Below, piece by piece: positions 6,439-10,105 of a stretch of 10,105 nucleotides of DNA; position 1 is the stretch's first letter, and each line of letters opens with the position of its first letter. Below the pieces are notes generated by a model. The model was given only the letters and a program-made list of their open reading frames with translations. It was not told where the DNA came from and ran no database searches. Source of the DNA: an uncultured Paracoccaceae bacterium (lineage in GTDB: Bacteria; Pseudomonadota; Alphaproteobacteria; Rhodobacterales; Rhodobacteraceae); contig CALBSG010000140.1 of the NCBI GenBank assembly GCA_937927675.1, positions 1-10,105 on the forward strand. The letters are read 5' to 3'. The position numbers and the translations under genes are program-made.

Positions 6439-7754
6439 GCCTGCCCGATCACCCGCGGATAGGCCCGCCACATGGTCAGCCCCCGTGTCGCGTTCAGCAC
6501 CATCAAAGCCGCCCAAAGCCCGTGATTGCCCAGCAGCGGGATCAGCACGACAAGGGCAGCGGCATAGACCGCGACCGATATCGCCATGGCCCGCAGCATG
6601 GCGCGGGTTTGCAGGGCACCAATGAAAATGCCATCGAAGATCCAGCTTGCCACCCCGATCAGCGGCGCAAGGGCCAGCCAAGGCAGAAAGTGACGCGCAT
6701 CCAGCCGAACCTCGGGCGCGGTGGTCATCAGATCAATGATCGCCCCACCCACCGCGGCGTAGATCAGCGCCAAGATGGCCGCCCCGCCAAAGCCCCATTG
6801 CATCGCAATGCGCGCTGCGCGGCGGACATCGGTCATGGCGCGCGCACCGATGGCTTGCCCGACAAGCGTTTCGGCCGCGATGGCAAAACCATCCAGCGCA
6901 TAGGCCGTGATTTCCAAAAACTGCATCAGGATCTGATTGGCCGCCAGTGTCACATCTCCAAACCGCGCGCCCAGAAAGACAAAGCTGGTGAACGACAGTT
7001 GCAACAGGATCGTGCGGCCCATGATGTCGCGGCTGGCGGTGAACATGCGCGACAGCGCAGCGCGGTCAGAAAGCCGCGCCATCCCCGCCCGCAAGACCGC
7101 CGGGGCTAGCGCATCGCGCGCAAGCCACAACGCCAGAAGAAGGCCCGTCATTTCGGCGATCAGTGTAGCGACCGCGACACCTTCGATCCCCCAGCCAAGA
7201 CCCAAGACAACCCATAGCGCCAAAAGGATGTTCAACCCGTTTTGCCACAGTTGCAGCACCAGAACGCCCTTGGTCCGCTCGACCCCGATCAACCAACCAG
7301 TCAGCGCATAAAGCGCAATGGTGGCAGGTGCGCCCCAGATGCGGATGGCAAGATAGGTCTTGGCCAGCAGTTCCACCTCGGCGCTGGCGGGGGCGATGGC
7401 AAAGGCGGCGGCAAAGAGGGGCGCTTGCAGCAGGATCAGCGCCGCCCCAGCCAGCAGGGCGACCATCAGCGCACGCAGCAACACCGCAGAGCGTTCGGCC
7501 GCATCCCGCGCGCCTTCGGCCTGTGCCGCAAGGCCCGAGGTCGACATACGCAGAAAGCCGAATGCCCAATAAAGCGTGGCCAGCACCACCGCGCCCATAC
7601 CCACCGCACCCAAAGGGGCGGCTTGGCCAAGCTGGCCTATGACGGCGGTATCCACCGCCCCCAAAAGCGGCACCGTGGCATTGGACAGCACAACCGGCAC
7701 CGCGATGCGTGCCACGCGGGCATGGGTGATCGCGGGGGTCATCAAGGGGGTCAT
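6435..7754 (-). CDS. MATE-family efflux transporter
   Basis: A 439-residue inner-membrane protein with about twelve hydrophobic segments, the normal size and layout for Na+ or H+ coupled multidrug and toxin extrusion transporters. The first segment has the MATE-like AVPVVLSNATVPLLGAVDTA, including the P-L-L-G-x-V-D-T-A-V-I-G motif typical of the DinF-like branch. The second half shows the matching RDIMGRTILLQLSF and AANQILMQFLEITAYALDGF segments. ATG at 7754 is preferred because AGAGG lies 4 bases upstream and the start overlaps the preceding thioesterase stop (ATGA); a second in-frame ATG is at 7742. It is the last gene of the thioesterase-thioesterase-MATE operon. Substrate unknown; the coupling hints at export of a product or toxic by-product of acyl-thioester metabolism, which is inference. 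Confidence 0.93.
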   Translation of the reverse strand: MTPLMTPAITHARVARIAVPVVLSNATVPLLGAVDTAVIGQLGQAAPLGAVGMGAVVLATLYWAFGFLRMSTSGLAAQAEGARDAAERSAVLLRALMVALLAGAALILLQAPLFAAAFAIAPASAEVELLAKTYLAIRIWGAPATIALYALTGWLIGVERTKGVLVLQLWQNGLNILLALWVVLGLGWGIEGVAVATLIAEMTGLLLALWLARDALAPAVLRAGMARLSDRAALSRMFTASRDIMGRTILLQLSFTSFVFLGARFGDVTLAANQILMQFLEITAYALDGFAIAAETLVGQAIGARAMTDVRRAARIAMQWGFGGAAILALIYAAVGGAIIDLMTTAPEVRLDARHFLPWLALAPLIGVASWIFDGIFIGALQTRAMLRAMAISVAVYAAALVVLIPLLGNHGLWAALMVLNATRGLTMWRAYPRVIGQA

Positions 7755-8230
7755 GGGGCCTCTGGCATCAGAAAGTGGACGACGGCGCTGGCAAAGGGCT
7801 TGTCGCGGGCGTCTTGCCAGCTTTCGACATGGACACTGGCATAGCGCCGACCAGACCGGTTGATCCTCGCCGTGGCAAAGCAATCCTTTGCCTGACCGGC
7901 CCGCAGATAATCCACGGTAAAATCGATGGTTTTTGGCAGGGGCGGCAGATGGCCCGGCGTCACCGCGTCAGGGTTCATCCGGCCGGCTGACAGATCTTCC
8001 CAAAGCGTTGACCAGCTTAACTCGATAATTGCGGCCACCTCCAGAAACGCCGCCGTCACCCCGCCATGCAGCGCCGGGATCACGGGGTTGCCAATCAGCA
8101 TCGGCTGAAATGGCAGATGGGCGGTGATCTCATCACCCTGCCGATCAAACCGGATCCCCAGAAAACGGATGTAAGGCACAGCCCCCACCAGCCAAGCCAA
8201 AGCCTCATCGCGGTTTTGATAGGCGCTCAT
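7751..8230 (-). CDS. PaaI-type hotdog-fold thioesterase (second of tandem pair)
   Basis: A 159-residue cytoplasmic hotdog protein that should hydrolyse an acyl-CoA or similar thioester. The central helix carries the fold's signature ALHGGVTAAFLE, with HGG at residues 55-57 and E64 where PaaI itself has the catalytic aspartate; glutamate is used at the corresponding place in some hotdog thioesterases, so activity is plausible. The later strand IDFTVDYLRAG is the usual fourth-strand motif, and FASAVVHFLMPEAP closes the sheet. It shares the fold but little detailed sequence with its upstream neighbour, so the two are not a recent duplication. Its start overlaps the upstream gene's stop and its stop overlaps the MATE start, both as ATGA. 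Substrate unknown. Confidence 0.9.
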   Translation of the reverse strand: MSAYQNRDEALAWLVGAVPYIRFLGIRFDRQGDEITAHLPFQPMLIGNPVIPALHGGVTAAFLEVAAIIELSWSTLWEDLSAGRMNPDAVTPGHLPPLPKTIDFTVDYLRAGQAKDCFATARINRSGRRYASVHVESWQDARDKPFASAVVHFLMPEAP

Positions 8231-8685
8231 GGCTTTGCCCCCACGGGAACAGAGGCCGGACGGTCAAGCGTGAAGGCCCCGGTCCCCATGGCCACCGGGC
8301 GGCTTTCATCCTCATCCGTCGCGATGACCCGGATAAAGGCGACCGAGCGGGTGACATGATGGCATTCCGCCCGTGCCGTGATGGCTTGGCCGGGGGTCGC
8401 AGGGCGAAAATAATCAATCCGCAAATCAAGCGTCGCCGTCGAGGTCGGGGCGGCCGGATGGCACATGACCGACGCCCCCGATGCCGTATCCATCAGGGCC
8501 GAAATCGCCCCGCCATGCAGCACACCCGTTGCCGGGTCGCCGACCAGCCGAGGATCGTAGGGCATGGTGATGGTCGCATGGCCGTTTTCCAGCCGGGTGA
8601 TCTCCAGCCCCAATTCTCGTGCATGGGGCAGGGCGGCCATGAATTGGCGGGCAAAGGGCAGGGGATCTGGCTTTTCGGGGGGCAT
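8227..8685 (-). CDS. PaaI-type hotdog-fold thioesterase (first of tandem pair)
   Basis: A 152-residue hotdog thioesterase of the PaaI/YbgC-like group. The signature VLHGGAISALMDTASG places HGG at residues 57-59 and the catalytic-type aspartate at D66, exactly as in PaaI enzymes that hydrolyse phenylacetyl-CoA and related thioesters. The strand TLDLRIDYFRPATPG (about 92-105) is the second family motif. ATG at 8685 is chosen since it gives a family-length protein and the upstream part of the open frame (to 9243) is antisense to merR; no strong Shine-Dalgarno is visible. First gene of the minus-strand operon, 135 bases from a divergent merR gene that may control it. Acyl substrate unknown. Confidence 0.9.
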   Translation of the reverse strand: MPPEKPDPLPFARQFMAALPHARELGLEITRLENGHATITMPYDPRLVGDPATGVLHGGAISALMDTASGASVMCHPAAPTSTATLDLRIDYFRPATPGQAITARAECHHVTRSVAFIRVIATDEDESRPVAMGTGAFTLDRPASVPVGAKP

Positions 8686-8820
8686 GGGCAGGTCTTTCGC
8701 TTCTGCGGCTATCCTTTCCCGCCCCTGCCGCCTGCGCAACCCCTGACGATGGAAATCCCATTGCGCCGTTCTTGCGCGGGAGCCGGCTTTGCTTCTAGGT
8801 ATAGTCCACAGGAGAGGCCC

Positions 8821-9195
8821 ATGACCGACACCCGCCTGAGCTTCAAGGAAATGTGCGCCATGTTCGAGGTGACGCCCCGAACCCTGCGCTATTACGAGTA
8901 CATCGAACTTCTTGCCCCGGGAAAAGAGGGCCGCGCCCGGTTTTATGGCGCACGCGAAGTGGCGCGAATGAAGCTGATTTTGCGCGGACGGCGATTTGGA
9001 TTTTCTCTGGAAGAAATCCGGCAATGGTTGCTCATCTACGGCAAGACGGGTGAAAAACAGCAATTGCAACAATGGATTGACCTTGCAGACCGCCAATTGG
9101 TCGCGCTGGAAAAGCAACGGGCCGAGTTGGAGGCCGCCATGGATGACCTGAAATCGTTGCGCGCAACGGCGGCTGCGGAAATCTCCAAAGGCTAA
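8821..9195 (+). CDS. Short MerR-family transcriptional regulator
   Basis: A 124-residue DNA-binding protein. The MerR helix-turn-helix is clear: LSFKEMCAMFEVTPRTLRYYEYIELL (first about 32 residues), then LILRGRRFGFSLEEIRQWL, and a coiled-coil dimerisation helix from about residue 80 to the end (LADRQLVALEKQRAELEAAM). It lacks a C-terminal effector domain and a metal-site cysteine cluster. It aligns closely with the other MerR of this window (58-480). ATG at 8821 is fixed by AGGAGAGG just upstream; the frame is open further upstream to 8356 but that part is antisense to the thioesterase gene. A weak promoter (TTGCGC 8772-8777, TAGGTA 8796-8801) could drive it. It probably controls itself or the divergent thioesterase-MATE operon, as divergent regulators often do. 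Confidence 0.92.
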   Translation: MTDTRLSFKEMCAMFEVTPRTLRYYEYIELLAPGKEGRARFYGAREVARMKLILRGRRFGFSLEEIRQWLLIYGKTGEKQQLQQWIDLADRQLVALEKQRAELEAAMDDLKSLRATAAAEISKG

Positions 9196-9250
9196 GGGCG
9201 CGCCGGTCGCTTCGCCCGTCGGCTTTCGTGGCGAAAATCGCATAACTCAT

Positions 9251-9275
9251 GGCGAAAACGGAACGGGTTTTCGCC
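9251..9275. terminator. Hairpin between merR and truncated soxB; candidate merR terminator
   Basis: GGCGAAAAC (9251-9259) and GTTTTCGCC (9267-9275) form a perfect 9-bp stem with a 7-base loop, 56 bases after the merR stop and 41 bases before the soxB start. Another GGCGAAAA occurs at 9230-9237, so an operator role at the soxB promoter is also possible. There is no U-tract after the stem on either strand. Confidence 0.4.
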
Positions 9276-9315
9276 GGGCTTCTCGTAAGGTCAGATCAGA
9301 ACAGGAGGGTTGCCC

Positions 9316-9777
9316 ATGCGCTATTCAGGCTTTCGCGTCATTGCTGAGGCATTGACCGGGCACAAAGGGTGGAAGCCCGTCTGGCGCGACCCGGCGCCCA
9401 AGGCCGACTATGATTACATCATCGTTGGCGGCGGCGGGCATGGGCTGGCGACGGCCTATTATCTGGCCAAGGAATTCAAGCAGGCGCGCATTGCCGTTGT
9501 GGAAAAAGGCTATCTCGGTAGCGGGAACGTCGGGCGGAACACCACGATCATCCGCTCCAACTATCTTCTCGATGGCAACGAGCCGTTTTATGAATTCTCG
9601 TTGAAACTGTGGGAAGGGTTGGAGCAGGACTTCAACTATAACGCCATGGTGTCGCAGCGCGGGATCATAAACCTGATCCATACCGATGCGCAGCGCGATG
9701 CCTTCACCCGCCACAACGTGACAGGCACGTCGCATCACTTGAAGATCACCCACCACGACACAGGACCGGCAAAGTAG
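9316..9777 (+). pseudogene. soxB: Sarcosine oxidase beta subunit, 3'-truncated at a rearrangement junction
   Basis: The first ~132 codons match the beta subunit of heterotetrameric sarcosine oxidase, which oxidises sarcosine to glycine with transfer of the one-carbon unit to tetrahydrofolate. The N-terminus (MRYSGFRVIAEALTGHKGW), the dinucleotide-binding DYIIVGGGGHGLATAYYL (residues 33-50), the EKGYLGSGNVGRNTTIIRSN stretch and LNYN-like QDFNYNAMVSQRG are all characteristic. AGGAGG lies 7 bases before ATG 9316. After about residue 132 (near 9711) similarity stops and 21 foreign codons, antisense to a pdxA-type gene, lead to TAG at 9777. The intact subunit is about 400 residues, so most of it is missing, including the histidine that carries covalent FMN (near residue 173 in the characterised enzyme). 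No soxDAG genes follow here. It should be non-functional unless the junction is an assembly error. Confidence 0.88.
9709..9714. other. Breakpoint joining truncated soxB (+) to truncated pdxA (-)
   Basis: The soxB reading frame keeps family similarity through the codon at 9709-9711, while the pdxA frame on the minus strand keeps it down to about 9712. The two coding fragments thus abut tail to tail with no linker, and there is no insertion sequence, integrase or long repeat at the joint. The exact base cannot be fixed without the intact relatives. Confidence 0.7.
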
Positions 9778-9864
9778 CAGGTCTTGTGCGAAGGCCTTGG
9801 CAATAATTTCCGGGCCAATGCCCGCAGGGTCGCCAGTGAAGAGGGCAATGGTAGGTTGAGTCAT
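9712..9864 (-). pseudogene. PdxA-family 4-phosphate dehydrogenase, 3'-truncated (first ~51 codons)
   Basis: The minus-strand frame begins MTQPTIALFTGDPAGIGPEI, the hallmark N-terminus of PdxA proteins (GDPAGIGPE), and continues through AKAFAQ and VVVGDLQVMRRA, where the second strand of the fold ends. At about codon 51 the family sequence stops and the frame runs open through antisense soxB to 9325. The normal protein is about 330 residues with its metal-binding histidines further along, so this piece cannot be active. PdxA oxidises 4-phosphohydroxy-L-threonine in vitamin B6 synthesis; the PdxA2 branch instead acts on threonate/erythronate 4-phosphate in sugar-acid breakdown. The divergent GntR regulator 108 bases away favours the catabolic branch, but this is inference. 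The ATG at 9864 has only a weak RBS. Confidence 0.82.
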
Positions 9865-9886
9865 TTCAGGCTTTAAGTGGAATGTA

Positions 9887-9902
9887 ATCTGTAATTACAG
9901 AT
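9887..9902. promoter_or_regulatory. Perfect 16-bp palindrome between pdxA fragment and gntR; likely GntR operator
   Basis: ATCTGTAATTACAGAT is fully self-complementary and lies 22 bases upstream of the pdxA-type start and 70 bases upstream of the gntR start, in an AT-rich gap. The T-GT-(N4)-AC-A core resembles sites used by GntR/FadR-subfamily repressors. A TATAGT box (9908-9913) next to it could be a -10 for gntR. Binding by the adjacent regulator is inferred from position and symmetry. Confidence 0.6.
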
Positions 9903-9972
9903 GCCAGTATAGTGAACCTCGTAGAATCAACAACATCCGTTTTTACCCTCAGATTTTTTAAATCCAAAGCCA

Positions 9973-10105
9973 ATGGCCCCCAAGGACCCCATCGCCAGAA
10001 CCTCATTGCATTCCGAGGTCACGGCTCGACTGCGCAGTTTGATTGTGGAGTCTCGTATTAAGCCGGGCGAACGGGTGCCTGAGTTGGAAATCAGCAGAGA
10101 TTTGG
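9973..10105 (+). CDS. GntR-family transcriptional regulator, N-terminal part (cut by window edge)
   Basis: Forty-four codons are present before the window ends. After MAPKDPIARTS the sequence reads LHSEVTARLRSLIVESRIKP and then GERVPELEISRDL, the first helix and the G-x-x-(V/L)-x-E-x-x-(I/L)-x-x-x-L segment of the GntR winged helix-turn-helix; the recognition helix would follow just past the edge. The R-x-x-I-(x)n-I-x-P-G-E-R-V-x-E pattern is typical of the FadR/FCD subfamily, whose C-terminal domain binds small carboxylic acids. The RBS is weak (AAAG 5-8 bases before ATG 9973). It is divergent from the pdxA-type fragment and probably regulates that gene and itself through the palindrome at 9887-9902. 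Confidence 0.85.
   Translation, partial: MAPKDPIARTSLHSEVTARLRSLIVESRIKPGERVPELEISRDL

Noticed and set aside
5419..6681. Long minus-strand open frame (420 codons) across the TSUP and TIGR02186 genes
   Set aside because: It is antisense to two well-supported genes, runs into the MATE gene, has a low-complexity R/G/A/D-rich product with no recognisable domain, and arises from high GC at third codon positions.
6399..7844. Plus-strand open frames (6399-7109, 7242-7844) opposite the MATE gene
   Set aside because: Products are Q/R/H-rich shadows of a hydrophobic membrane protein gene, with no RBS and no recognisable family.
8356..8820. Upstream extension of the second merR gene as a fusion protein
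   Set aside because: The extension is antisense to the thioesterase gene and has no domain; a strong AGGAGAGG precedes the internal ATG at 8821, where the MerR domain starts.
8686..9243. Upstream extension of the first thioesterase over antisense merR
   Set aside because: Family-length protein begins at 8685; the extra sequence is the complement of merR coding DNA.
9325..9711. Functional chimeric protein from the pdxA start through antisense soxB
   Set aside because: The part after the first ~51 codons is the complement of soxB coding sequence and shows no PdxA motifs, so it is a by-product of the rearrangement.

Overview
This is a compact, GC-rich stretch of chromosome from an alphaproteobacterium, most likely a member of the Rhodobacteraceae (Roseobacter/Rhodobacter group). 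The assignment rests on gene content: a TauE/SafE permease paired with a TIGR02186-type membrane-anchored protein, a MerR regulator coupled to an acyl-CoA dehydrogenase, heterotetrameric-type sarcosine oxidase beta, and a PdxA-like gene divergent from a GntR regulator. Short intergenic gaps and 4-base ATGA gene overlaps also fit. No database search was possible.

Left part (1-1780): the 5' end of an acyl-CoA dehydrogenase gene runs off the left edge on the minus strand. It is translationally coupled to an upstream merR gene, whose promoter region holds a perfect 16-bp palindrome and five ACGT tetramers. A short DUF861-type cupin (minus) and a GNAT acetyltransferase (plus) follow, diverging from a shared 209-bp gap.

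Centre (1778-6438): a 104-bp imperfect inverted repeat separates the acetyltransferase from a convergent, complete adenine deaminase gene; both stop codons lie inside its outer arms. Divergent from the deaminase is an EamA/DMT-type permease. Then comes a two-gene plus-strand operon: a TauE/SafE permease and a signal-peptide, C-terminally anchored TIGR02186-type protein. That operon meets the next one tail to tail, the two stop codons sharing the bases TTAA.

Right part (6435-9195): a minus-strand operon encodes two different hotdog (PaaI-type) thioesterases and a MATE efflux transporter, each joined to the next by an ATGA overlap. A second, short MerR regulator is transcribed divergently from it and resembles the first MerR over nearly its whole length.

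Far right (9196-10105): the first ~132 codons of sarcosine oxidase beta (soxB) are joined tail to tail at about 9711 to the first ~51 codons of a PdxA-type dehydrogenase on the other strand. Both genes are cut at the same point, so this is a rearrangement breakpoint or an assembly chimera. Beyond it, an AT-rich gap with a perfect 16-bp palindrome leads into a GntR-family regulator cut by the window edge.

Most of the window is ordinary housekeeping or accessory metabolism. I see no phage, CRISPR, toxin-antitoxin or defence genes. The items most worth a second look are the soxB/pdxA junction, the 104-bp inverted repeat, the ACGT-rich merR operator region and the thioesterase-thioesterase-MATE operon.
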